Shown in pieces: positions 1 through 9,400 of a stretch of 64,000 nt of DNA; positions within the stretch are counted from its first letter, which is position 1; each line of letters starts with the position of its first letter. The notes under the pieces were generated by a model. That model searched no databases and had not been told where the DNA came from. It worked only from the letters and a program-made list of their open reading frames with translations. The stretch is taken from NCBI GenBank assembly GCA_002432425.1, contig DJEL01000022.1:129599-193598 (forward strand), written 5' to 3'. The DNA is from Lachnospiraceae bacterium UBA5899 (GTDB lineage Bacteria; Bacillota; Clostridia; Lachnospirales; Lachnospiraceae). The translations under genes and the position numbers were made by a program.

Positions 1-489
1 CTGCCATGTGGCTACTACAATCATGGCGCAGAAAGCCATTTTCTTATTTACAAGCCAGTTAAAAAATATGTTTGTCAGTCCGGTCATATCTCCGATAGCA
101 CTCATGGCATCTCCCAAAATGTACTGCCAGATATAACCTAAAATCAATCCACCGATTAAGTACGGTAAGAATAACATGGTTCTTGCTACATTGCGTACTT
201 TCAGCTTGGTAGTTACCAATACCGCAAATGCCAGCGCCAGTAAATTGACAATTATAACGGTAATTAATGTGAAGGCAGTAGTTCTTACTAATGATGCAAG
301 AAATTGCTTATCTGAAAAAATTTTTGCATAGTTGGATAATCCCACAAAAACTTTTTCGCTTTTAGCCAGCCCGTTCCAAGATACAAGGGAATAACCAATT
401 CCCGTAAAAAACGGAATGATTACTATAATGCAAAACATAATCATCAATGGAGCGGTAAATAAAGCATACCAACCTTTTTTAATTTTCAT
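1..489 (-). CDS. Sugar ABC transporter permease, MalF/UgpA type (3' end outside window)
   Basis: Partial gene: the first 163 codons are in the window and the reading frame runs off position 1. It starts at 489 behind an AGGGACAAAG ribosome site. The translation opens MKIKKGWYALFTAPLMIMF, then gives a long hydrophobic helix, a periplasmic-type loop and further membrane helices (LITVIIVNLLALAFAVLVTT, MLFLPYLIGGLILGYIWQYI), the pattern of the first-permease component of carbohydrate uptake ABC transporters. The conserved EAA loop would lie beyond the edge. It follows the binding-protein gene on the same strand, 65 bases downstream, so the two are probably one operon; a second permease should follow outside the window. 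The sugar is not known. Confidence 0.85.
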   Translation of the reverse strand, partial: MKIKKGWYALFTAPLMIMFCIIVIIPFFTGIGYSLVSWNGLAKSEKVFVGLSNYAKIFSDKQFLASLVRTTAFTLITVIIVNLLALAFAVLVTTKLKVRNVARTMLFLPYLIGGLILGYIWQYILGDAMSAIGDMTGLTNIFFNWLVNKKMAFCAMIVVATWQ

Positions 490-520
490 CTTTGTCCCTC
501 GTTTCTTGTCTAAAGTGAAC

Positions 521-543
521 AGGTGCTGTCAAAGACAGCACCT
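521..543 (-). promoter_or_regulatory. Intergenic hairpin between binding protein and permease
   Basis: A perfect 10-bp inverted repeat AGGTGCTGTC / GACAGCACCT with a 3-base loop sits just after the binding-protein stop. No T-run follows on the minus strand, so it is more likely an mRNA-stabilising or partial-attenuation hairpin than a full terminator. Such hairpins often allow more binding protein than permease to be made. Confidence 0.55.
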
Positions 544-554
544 GCAATTAACGA

Positions 555-1880
555 TTACTCATTTGCTGCTGTTACAAATGATTCATTTAGTGCTCTTAAA
601 AATTCATCGGTTGTCATATCGGAAGAGAAGTATTCCTCTGTGTTCTGTAACAGGTAAGTGGTAATAATACCGGCCGGCCACTCTTCATTGAAAGTCCAGG
701 GAATGATGCTGCCTTCTGCAACTGCATCGGACACTGCCTGGGATAAAGGATCTAAGTTATCAGCTTCCATACCGTCTACAACCGGAATGAATCCGAATTT
801 GTTAATGAGGTAATCTGTTCCTGTTTCACTTGTATATAACCAGTTTAAGAAATCTTTTGCCAGCTGTTTGTCGCCGTCGCTTGCATCTGTATTTATACAC
901 CATACAGAAGGAACACCGACTGCAATGGATTTATTGCCGGCGATTGGTAACGGAGCAATTCCCATGTCAAAGTCCATATCATAAGATGAGAATAAAGAGT
1001 AGCACCAGTTACCTTGATGAATCATTTCGGTTTTACCGGTTGCAAAGTCACCACAGTTATCATCATAGGAAACTTCCAGAGGATTCTTCTGGTTTTCCTT
1101 GATAGCTTCAAAAATCTTTCCAAGTTCCTGAAACTCTTCTACATCTGCGATGTTTATTTTTCCATCGTATACATCTTGGCAGAACTGTGCAGGATCATCC
1201 TGTAATGCAAACGGAGTATTTAAAATCTGTCCGATTAAGAAGTAAGCTTCCTGTGAAAGTCCAAGACCGGTTTTGTCATTTGCGGCAGCATCTTTGATGA
1301 CTTCAATCAAAGCATCGGTTGAATTAATCTGGTCTACGCTGATTAAATCTTTGTTGTAAACCAGACCAAATCCTTCTGCCGTCATAGGAACGCCAACTGT
1401 TTTGCCATCACTCTCTGCAATGAGGTCATCATTAATTTTGTCTAAGAAGCTTAAATCACCCAAATCTTCAAGATAAGCTGACATCTCAGCAATTTCTGTA
1501 CTGGATGAAAGTGAAAATATGGTAGGACCGGATTCACTTGACATGTAAGTTTTTAAATTCTGATAATAATCGTCTCCGGAGATCTGCCATATTTCAACCT
1601 CAACGCCGGTTTCCTTTTCATAGGCAGCAGCCATTTCCTTTAGCTGATCGTAAATCTCGGTTTTTTGCTGGAAGAGAGTAATTTTTCCATTGCTCTTTCC
1701 ACTTGTGTCTTCTGTATCTTTGTCATCGGTAACTACGTCATCAGTATCGACGTCTTTTGTACTTGTGTCCTCTGTATTACCGGATGCGCCGGAGTCTCCT
1801 GCAGAACCGCATCCACCTAATACCATAGAAGCACTCAATACGGTTGCTAATAACAATGATACGATTTTACTGTTTTTCAT
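555..1880 (-). CDS. Extracellular sugar-binding lipoprotein of an ABC transporter
   Basis: 441-residue protein with a lipoprotein signal peptide (MKNSKIVSLLLATVLSAS, lipobox LGGC, lipidated Cys near residue 24) followed by a low-complexity Asp/Thr/Gly linker up to about residue 65. The rest has the look of family 1 solute-binding proteins (KITLFQQK, YEKETGVEVEIW, NWLYTSETG). A strong GGAGGG ribosome site precedes the start at 1880. It should capture an extracellular sugar and deliver it to the downstream permease. Upstream on the same strand is a LacI-type regulator, a likely controller. The linker is acidic and Thr-rich, typical for spacing the domain from a Gram-positive cell membrane. Substrate specificity cannot be read. 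Confidence 0.92.
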   Translation of the reverse strand: MKNSKIVSLLLATVLSASMVLGGCGSAGDSGASGNTEDTSTKDVDTDDVVTDDKDTEDTSGKSNGKITLFQQKTEIYDQLKEMAAAYEKETGVEVEIWQISGDDYYQNLKTYMSSESGPTIFSLSSSTEIAEMSAYLEDLGDLSFLDKINDDLIAESDGKTVGVPMTAEGFGLVYNKDLISVDQINSTDALIEVIKDAAANDKTGLGLSQEAYFLIGQILNTPFALQDDPAQFCQDVYDGKINIADVEEFQELGKIFEAIKENQKNPLEVSYDDNCGDFATGKTEMIHQGNWCYSLFSSYDMDFDMGIAPLPIAGNKSIAVGVPSVWCINTDASDGDKQLAKDFLNWLYTSETGTDYLINKFGFIPVVDGMEADNLDPLSQAVSDAVAEGSIIPWTFNEEWPAGIITTYLLQNTEEYFSSDMTTDEFLRALNESFVTAANE

Positions 1881-2122
1881 ATTGTACCCTCCTTGTTTGT
1901 TTGTTATTTGATAACAACACTTTATATAAAATTTACTAATTCGTCAACTATGTTTGTCATATTTCTACGATTTACACTGATTTTACATAATAATATTGTA
2001 CAAAACAACCGAAATCTATAATTTTTTTAGTAAATTAAATAAATGTTTACTTATAATTTTGTAAATCAGGTAAAATTATGGCAGTAAATTTCAGAAAGAA
2101 ATGAGGAAAAGACAGAAATAGA
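1881..2122. other. AT-rich intergenic region upstream of the sugar-binding protein gene
   Basis: No gene is seen in the stretch between the binding-protein start and the lacI-type gene. It is very AT-rich and must hold the minus-strand promoter of the transporter. Repeated TAGTAAATT / AATTTACTA and GTTTACTTA-like words near 1930 and 2030 could be regulator sites, but I cannot fix a -35/-10 pair with confidence. Confidence 0.4.
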
Positions 2123-2196
2123 AGGAACCCTCTGAACCTAAGCTGTATTCCCGGCTGTCAGACACTGCGGAAATATCTCTGGTTCAAAGGGTTCCT
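2123..2196 (-). terminator. Rho-independent terminator after lacI-type gene
   Basis: Inverted repeat AGGAACCCTCTGAACC (2123-2138) with GGTTCAAAGGGTTCCT (2181-2196), one mismatch, 42-base loop. On the minus strand it lies 56 bases after the regulator stop and is followed by a T-rich run. The long loop is unusual and can itself fold. Confidence 0.6.
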
Positions 2197-2251
2197 ATTC
2201 TTGATTTTATTTTAATTTCTGTTGAAATATATTACGGCTGGCAGGCAGATC

Positions 2252-3208
2252 CTACCGGGTGGTCTTTCTCCAATGTACCTTAGCGGCAATCTTAAAGGTA
2301 TCAAAGCTGCAGCTTCCTGCAATATTCTGAAGCAGAAACTGGGCAGCAAGATAACCTCTCTCGTAATCCGGAATATCCACGGTTGTAAGTCCCATTAATT
2401 CTGACATTTCGGTTCCGTCGAATCCGGTTACCGCAATATCGTCCGGAATTTTAAGACCTTCCTGCCGCAGCGCTTTCATGGCACCGATTGCCATATTGTC
2501 ATTGGCGCAGACCAACACCTCAGGAATATTATCCGATAAAAGCATCAGTCTTGCTGACTGGTAACCGCTCTTTTCATGATAATCACCCAGAAAATAGTTT
2601 TCCCGACTGAAGGTAATTCCGTTTCTCTGCAGTACATCCTTCAATGCCTGATAGCGTTCCTGATTATCCAGTGTATCAATTCCCGCAATATAGCCAAATC
2701 TCCGATAGCCTTTATCCACCAGTCCCTGTACCAGTTCTGTCATTGGCGCATAGTTGTTGACTACCACACTCTTAATATTTGGCATATCCATAATTCGATC
2801 CAGCGCTACAATCGGATATCCCTCATTTGCTTTTTGGATTAAGGTAGAATTCTTACATTTCATATCCAACATAATTGCTCCGCAGGTCAATGACGGATTC
2901 ATGAATTTTTCACAGGATTTATTTGTACATATCATCAGATCATATCCTCTGGAATACACATAATCACTGATTCCATGTATAATTTTCAGATAAAAATTAC
3001 GCTCATAATCACTGAAATTAAAAAGAATGGTATTCGTGTCTTCTGCTGCCTTCTTATTTTTCCCTTTGTTAATATCATAGCCGTTTTCCATGCAAATCCC
3101 TAAAATTCGCTGTCTTGTCTCTTCTCCCACATTATTCCGATGGTTCAGTACGTTCGATACGGTTGCCGGTGAAACATTTGCCAGCTTTGCAATCTCTTTT
3201 ACGGTCAT
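2252..3208 (-). CDS. LacI family transcriptional regulator
   Basis: 318 residues. The N-terminus is a classic LacI helix-turn-helix, MTVKEIAKLANVSPATVSN, followed by the hinge helix region and a periplasmic-binding-protein-like effector domain (FGYIAGIDTLDN, VLVCANDNMAIGAMKAL, DIAVTGFDGTEMSEL). I chose ATG 3208 because GTGAGGAA lies 4 bases upstream as ribosome site; the alternative GTG at 3220 would be part of that site. It is co-oriented with and upstream of the sugar transporter genes, so it probably represses or activates them in response to a sugar. Inverted repeats between it and the divergent surface-protein gene may be its operators. Confidence 0.93.
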   Translation of the reverse strand: MTVKEIAKLANVSPATVSNVLNHRNNVGEETRQRILGICMENGYDINKGKNKKAAEDTNTILFNFSDYERNFYLKIIHGISDYVYSRGYDLMICTNKSCEKFMNPSLTCGAIMLDMKCKNSTLIQKANEGYPIVALDRIMDMPNIKSVVVNNYAPMTELVQGLVDKGYRRFGYIAGIDTLDNQERYQALKDVLQRNGITFSRENYFLGDYHEKSGYQSARLMLLSDNIPEVLVCANDNMAIGAMKALRQEGLKIPDDIAVTGFDGTEMSELMGLTTVDIPDYERGYLAAQFLLQNIAGSCSFDTFKIAAKVHWRKTTR

Positions 3209-3236
3209 ACGCTTCCTCACTTATTCTGCTTTCAAA

Positions 3237-3332
3237 GTAAACAACTGCCTTTGTTTATTCTTGTTTTAAGTAAAACGTATCATAAATTTTATATAAATTC
3301 AACAGAATAATAAGCATCATATAGTTGTTTAC
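3237..3332. promoter_or_regulatory. Paired inverted repeat in the divergent lacI / surface-protein promoter region
   Basis: GTAAACAACT (3237-3246) and its exact reverse complement AGTTGTTTAC (3323-3332) bracket the divergent promoter region. The right copy overlaps the -35 box of the surface-protein promoter. The arrangement suits a looping regulator, perhaps the adjacent LacI-type protein, but this is inference from position only. Confidence 0.4.
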
Positions 3333-3356
3333 ATTTTTTGAGATTGCAAGTATAAT
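3328..3356 (+). promoter_or_regulatory. SigA-type promoter for the tandem surface-protein genes
   Basis: TTTACA (3328-3333), 17-base spacer, then a perfect TATAAT (3351-3356), about 97 bases before the chosen start. It probably drives both giant genes, since the second begins immediately after the first. Confidence 0.7.
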
Positions 3357-3452
3357 AAAAAAGGTATACACTCAGCGGGAAATTTGGACACAAACCAATG
3401 GGAGTTGTATATAAATAGTAACAAGAGGATTGTGGTAAGGAGGAATTTTATA

Positions 3453-6400
3453 ATGGTAAGCAAGTGGAAGAACAGGCTGCTGAGCATGTTTCTTGTGTTC
3501 ACACTCTGCCTGTCGATGACATCGACATCGACGCTGGCAGTGGAGGCAGTAGGTCAGAGTACTGCGGCCGGACATGAAAAAATTACGACACCGGATAACG
3601 GCGAGTACGAAAATAATGACGTAAGCGCCGGAAACGGTGAGTACGAAAATAATGACGTAAGCACCGGAAACGGCGAGTACGAAAATAATGACGTAAGCAC
3701 CGGAAACGGTGAGTACGAAAGTGATGATATAAGTGACGGAAACGGCAAGGTCAGAAGCAATGGCATCATGGAGTATAAGGTAGAGGAAGATGCTGCGGAA
3801 ATCACGATAAACGGAGAGACAGAAACTTACTTATTATTTGAAGAAGCATTAAATGCGATTTCAGAAGCAGGTGAGAGCGATGCCACACTGAAAATTCTGA
3901 AAGATATTGATAACGAGACATTTAGTGGTAAGGAGATAAACGGCTCCATTACCATCGACTTAAATGGTTATGAGGTTGGTTATAAAGGCGGCAGTGATTG
4001 GCAGACAGGTATTGATAAGTTTGGCTTTCGCATTATAGATGGAGGAAATATTACTTTAACGGATACCAGTGAGAGTGGAAACGGATACTTTCATGGTACA
4101 TTTCAGGTAGAAGACGAGAGCGGATTTTCTCAGATTGGTGGAACTTGTGAAAACCTGAATGCTTCTGCCGGTGTTTCTATACTGTTCGGCAGCACTTGCA
4201 AGACAGCAGAGATTAAGCCCGGAGCAGCGATTAGGGTAACGGGCAATTCCGATATAACTACATTGAAGGTACTGCATGAGGTGGATAAAAAGGCTGAAGT
4301 GACACTTTCCGGTGGGCACTTTGGGTTAATTGAGGTAACGGTTTTAAATGTAGATGACGAACAGGTTGTTAATAAGGCGTTATCTGATGAAACAAAGCAG
4401 CTTGCCATTGAAGATATGCTGAAGTCCAATTATGCTTTTTATAATAATGCGGATGAAATTCGGGAGATAGCCAGAACTGACAAATCTGTCACAGACCTGA
4501 TTGTGCACTCGTCAATAGTTGATGCGGGGAATGCCACTGTAAGAATCGATGTAACAAAGAAGGATGGTACAGTTGATTCTACCTATTATGCATCCTGGAA
4601 GCTGGCGACAGATTATCTGAGCGATAAGAGTTCTGCAAAAAGTGAATTTAGCGATTGGAAATCAGTAAAGATTGTACTGTTAAAGGATGCAAAGATAGAC
4701 ACAGATGTGAATGAATGGGGATTTGATGGTTCGTATGACCTGTTTAGAGATGTTACGGTGTGCTCGGAGAATGATACACATACCCTGACAGGCAGCGGCT
4801 ATACCACTGTTCTGGAAAGTGCGAATCATAATATTATCCTGCAGAATATTAAGATGGAGGGCGCTTATATTGCGGTGCTTGACGGAAACCTTACGCTGGA
4901 AGAGGGCGTAGAGGTAAGCGGCGCACCTTACGCAAAGAATCCGGCCAGCAGGGCCACGATTAAATTAAACAATGGCGAACTTAAGTTAGAGAATGCGAAG
5001 GTAACTGCCACTACAGAGGGAGAGGGTTTTTATGCCGTAGATTTGTATGATGCCACCCTGCGTATGAGTAGTTCTACGGGTAAGGCTTGGACCTATTTGT
5101 CCTCGGCATATATTGCAGGTAAAACGGTCACGGCGGTAATCGATGCGAATTCTGCAGGTTCCGGTGGAGAAAAACTTCCTGCTTTTTATGGAACAGCAGA
5201 TAGTAAGCTGAGGATTTTTCATACCGGGCTAAATGCAAGATTTGGCACTGCTCTGCAGACCTATACCGGAGCGTCTGAGGTATGGTATCGGATAAATCTT
5301 GAAAATGGCACTGCGTTGGCAGATGATAAAAATGCTGATACTGTCACATCCTTTGAAGATGTGACTTATGGACTTTATGATAGGAATAGAGAGGGGAAAG
5401 ACATTTGGATTTATGTAGGCGATAATGTCTGCCAATATCAGACCAGCCAGTATACTGAGCCGGGTACTGTGGGTACAGGCGGAATATGGGCAGTACGCGG
5501 CAGTTCCTGTTTCAAGATGCCGGAATCTTCTGTAAGAGTTTATCCGCATAATTGGCAGACAGACGGTAAGTGTTCTAATTCATCCTGTGAAATGGTAGAT
5601 ATAGAAAAAGCCTATGAAAATGGGGCACTTACAATCGAAGGACTGAAAGGACGTACCTACGACAGTTATCCGCAGATATTGTCAAAAATTATTTGGACAT
5701 CCAAGGATGGAGACAAGGAAACGCTTACCGCTCCCGTATATAATGCCCAACGGGGTTGTGGCACACTTGGCTTTGGCGGTGATAGACCTCAATATAGTAA
5801 TGCAGATTATACCGTGGTCTATAAAAATAATGTACGGCCGTACACTCTGAAAGAGGGAGATAAAGGCTTTGACGCCGCAAACGCTCCGCAGGTAACGATT
5901 ACCGGTAAAAAAGGATATATTGGCTCTCTTACGATTTACTTTACGATTGGTGCAGGAGAGATGAGCCTGGGCGACTTTGGGGTATGCGGAGCCAATGGCA
6001 AAGAGGTTCCCTATACCGGAAAAACGCATAAGGCGTGGGATAATAACTATCAAGCAATTCTGTTTAAGGCGGACCCTTATGACAAAGAACAGTTTTCTCA
6101 GTTGGGGGAGGATGAATACATTGCTTTATGTGACAGGACAACGTCAGAGGAATGGTTTGGTGATGACTGGGAGAATCCTACAAAAGTTGAATACAGTACG
6201 GATAATCAGAAGACCTGGAAAACAGTAATAGAATATGGTCGAACCGGTGACATGGAAAACGCGTATATGATTACCGATGCCGGAGAATACCCCTTCTATA
6301 TCCGGGTAACAAATAAAGACTGTGGCACAACGATGGTTTCAGAGGAGCTCACGGCAAGGATTACGCCCAGAGATTTAAGCCAGGTTACCTTTAACAATGA

Positions 6401-9400
6401 TGAAAATTCGCCTGTTACCGTCTACTACACAGGAAAGCCGATTATCCCGACAGACTGGGATGATAAGCTTGTGGATACAGGGCTTCAGGATGAAATGGGA
6501 GGAGAGACGCCGGACGACTATACGCTTGTAAGGGATAAGGACTTTATCATAACGGCTGAGAACAATACAGACATATCCGAAAACGTAAAGGCTACGATTA
6601 TCGGTACGGGCAACTACAAGGGCGAACTGTCTGTAAATTTCCGGATTAAGTCTGCCTTTACGCTGAAGCAGACGACGCTGTCTACACAGAAATGGTATAC
6701 AAAGGATTCATCTTATTGGATGGATGACGGTGATGGTATTCCGGTAATTTTTTCTGAAGGTGATGTTACAGGCGTTGGTATCGTGATACCGCTCTACATG
6801 CAAAAGATTGTATACAGAGACAGCAAGGAAGAGGCTGCGGGCTTAAGTAAGAATGTAGAGTTTTATACAAGCCTTGAGGATGCGGTTGCAGGCAGAAATC
6901 CGGGCTATATTTTTAAGGAAGAAGGCTCACATACGGTAAAGCTTTGGGGCAAAGACCCTGAAACAGGCTATATTTCCGGACCGGTGGATGTAACCCTTAA
7001 GATTGATACGACTGCACCGACATGGGAGGATGAAAACGGCAATGCAGAGGGCTATGGTATCCAGATTCAGGAAAACTGGTGGAGAAAGCTCTTAAATACA
7101 GTCAGCTTCGGATATCTCTATAATAATAATACGCTGGAGATTAAGATTAAGGCGAATGATAAAAAGCAGGGTGTGAATGCGGTCAGTGGCCTTGAGGAAC
7201 AGAAGGGTGCATGCTACTACTGTTATATTCAGGAAATTGACGATACTGCAGCAGGTGGTGAAGTGCCGGTAATGACGAAGGAAGAATTAGCGGCTTTGCC
7301 GGCTGGAACAGATGATATAAAGCAGGGCTTTGTACGGTACAGTGTTGTCGAAGGCGTAGGCATGGTAAAAGACGCATTAAAGAATGATGGCAATTATATT
7401 GTCTATGCCTATGCTGTGGATAATGCGGGAAATCAGAGTGATTATATCTGCACCGAGGGCATCGTGGTGGATGCGAATGCTCCTATAGTAACAATAACTG
7501 CGCCGAAAAAAGAAGACGGTACACTGAAAGATACCGAAGCAATACTGAACGTTAATTTAAGCGAGGATGCAACACTGATGTGGTTCTTCGTGTCCGAGGG
7601 AGTATTTGACGGGGTTACTGACTACACCTATGACGAATGCAAAAAAGATATTGAAAGTTATATGAAAGGTGAGCCAAAATACCCACAGTTCGCTGTCAAG
7701 AAGGATGGGAAATGGGTGCCCCGCGATGGGTGGTACTTTAAAGAGGACGAAAAACTTTATTGTGGACTATGGGAAGTTCGTAAGGAAGGACTTACGTATA
7801 GTAATGCTAACCAAAACTTTGTTGCGAGTTGGTCACCTGCAATCTTCAAAACGACAGGAACAAAAGGTGATAATAAAATTGAAATAGGTGATTTTGGAAA
7901 GCCGGACGTTTATTTTTCATTGTATCCGGGTACACGAACTGCAGTCTGGATAGCAGCCATTGACAAGGCAGGCAATATAACGGCATTAACGGAGCCTGCT
8001 ATTGAATTTACCACGACAAAAGCAATGCCTAAAGTTACGACGCTTCCGGAAGTAAGCGGCGTTTACGGTGATACGACTGCGAATTTAAAGATAACGCAGG
8101 AGGGCGTTGCCCAATATGGTGATGAAACCATTACCGGTACGTGGGCTGTGAACGTGCAGACAGGCGATATGCATGTATGGCAGATAGATGATACAGAGAA
8201 ATGTCTGGTAACCTTTACACCGGATGCCACAACCTATGGAGATAAGTATGAAGCGGCAGTTGTGGAGGTTACACCGACGATTGCACCGCGCCCGGTTACG
8301 ATTAAAGTCGAAAATATGCACAGAACCTACGGGGAACCTTTCCCGGGAATGGAAAAGCTTACATTTAAAATCGTAGAAGGAACATTGACGGCCGGCGATA
8401 CGGAGGAAGAATTCTGGAAGGAATTAAAATTCTGGGCAGATAAGGAAGCAACAAAGCCGGATAGTGCTGCCGGAAAGTGGATGTTCTGGATTGAGGAAGA
8501 TTCAACCAGTGGAAGGTACCGTATAAAGGTAGAGGGCTACTATGAGGACTTCAACAGCGATGACGCTGAGACTATTACAAAAACAAATGGTTTTCTTTAC
8601 ATTGACAAGGCGCAGGGCGAGTTTATAAAGCTTGATGGTTATCAGGATAAATGGAGTGTTGCCTATGGAGATGCTCCGTTCTCTCTGGCAGTAAAAACAA
8701 ACAATGTCCACTACGACCTTCTTGAATATACCGTTACAGATGCAAGGGATGCAGCTGGTAGAGAGATAGACAAAGCAGATATTGCGACAAAGCTCCTTTC
8801 GATTTCAAGAGAAGGCGAAGTGACAGTCAAGGGTGCGGGAAACGCGAAGATTACGATTTCATATCCTACTGCCATAAATTATACAGAGGCAGAGCCGTTA
8901 ACTGTTGAAGTCAATATTGCGCAGGCTTATTTTAATCCGCCAAACATTTACAGAGATTTTCTGTTCCTCAGGGGCGGCTCGGATGTCATTGACTTAGCGG
9001 CGCTTCTGCCAAAGGATTGCGGTGAAGTAACCTATGGCGCAGCCGTTATGTCGGACAATAAGGGAATTTTGGAAGGAGTGACTGTTTCTCAGGATGGCAA
9101 GCTCTCTTACACGGTAAAGACGAGTGGTGCAGCAGGTGACTGGGCAACGATAAAAGTGCCCGTATCGACTGAGAACTATAATATAAATACCAATCAGGGA
9201 ATTCTGGTCGTAATAGGACTGGTAGACCAGTTGCCGATACAACCGAAGGACATTATAACCCTGAAGACGGGTACCTTAACCTATGGAGAGGCGCTTTCCG
9301 GCCTGCAGTTTAACAGTGTTACCTTTGGGGATCAGTTGACAGGAAAGACAGTAGCCGGAAAGATTTCCTTTGATGAACCGGATAAAAAACCGGATGCAGG

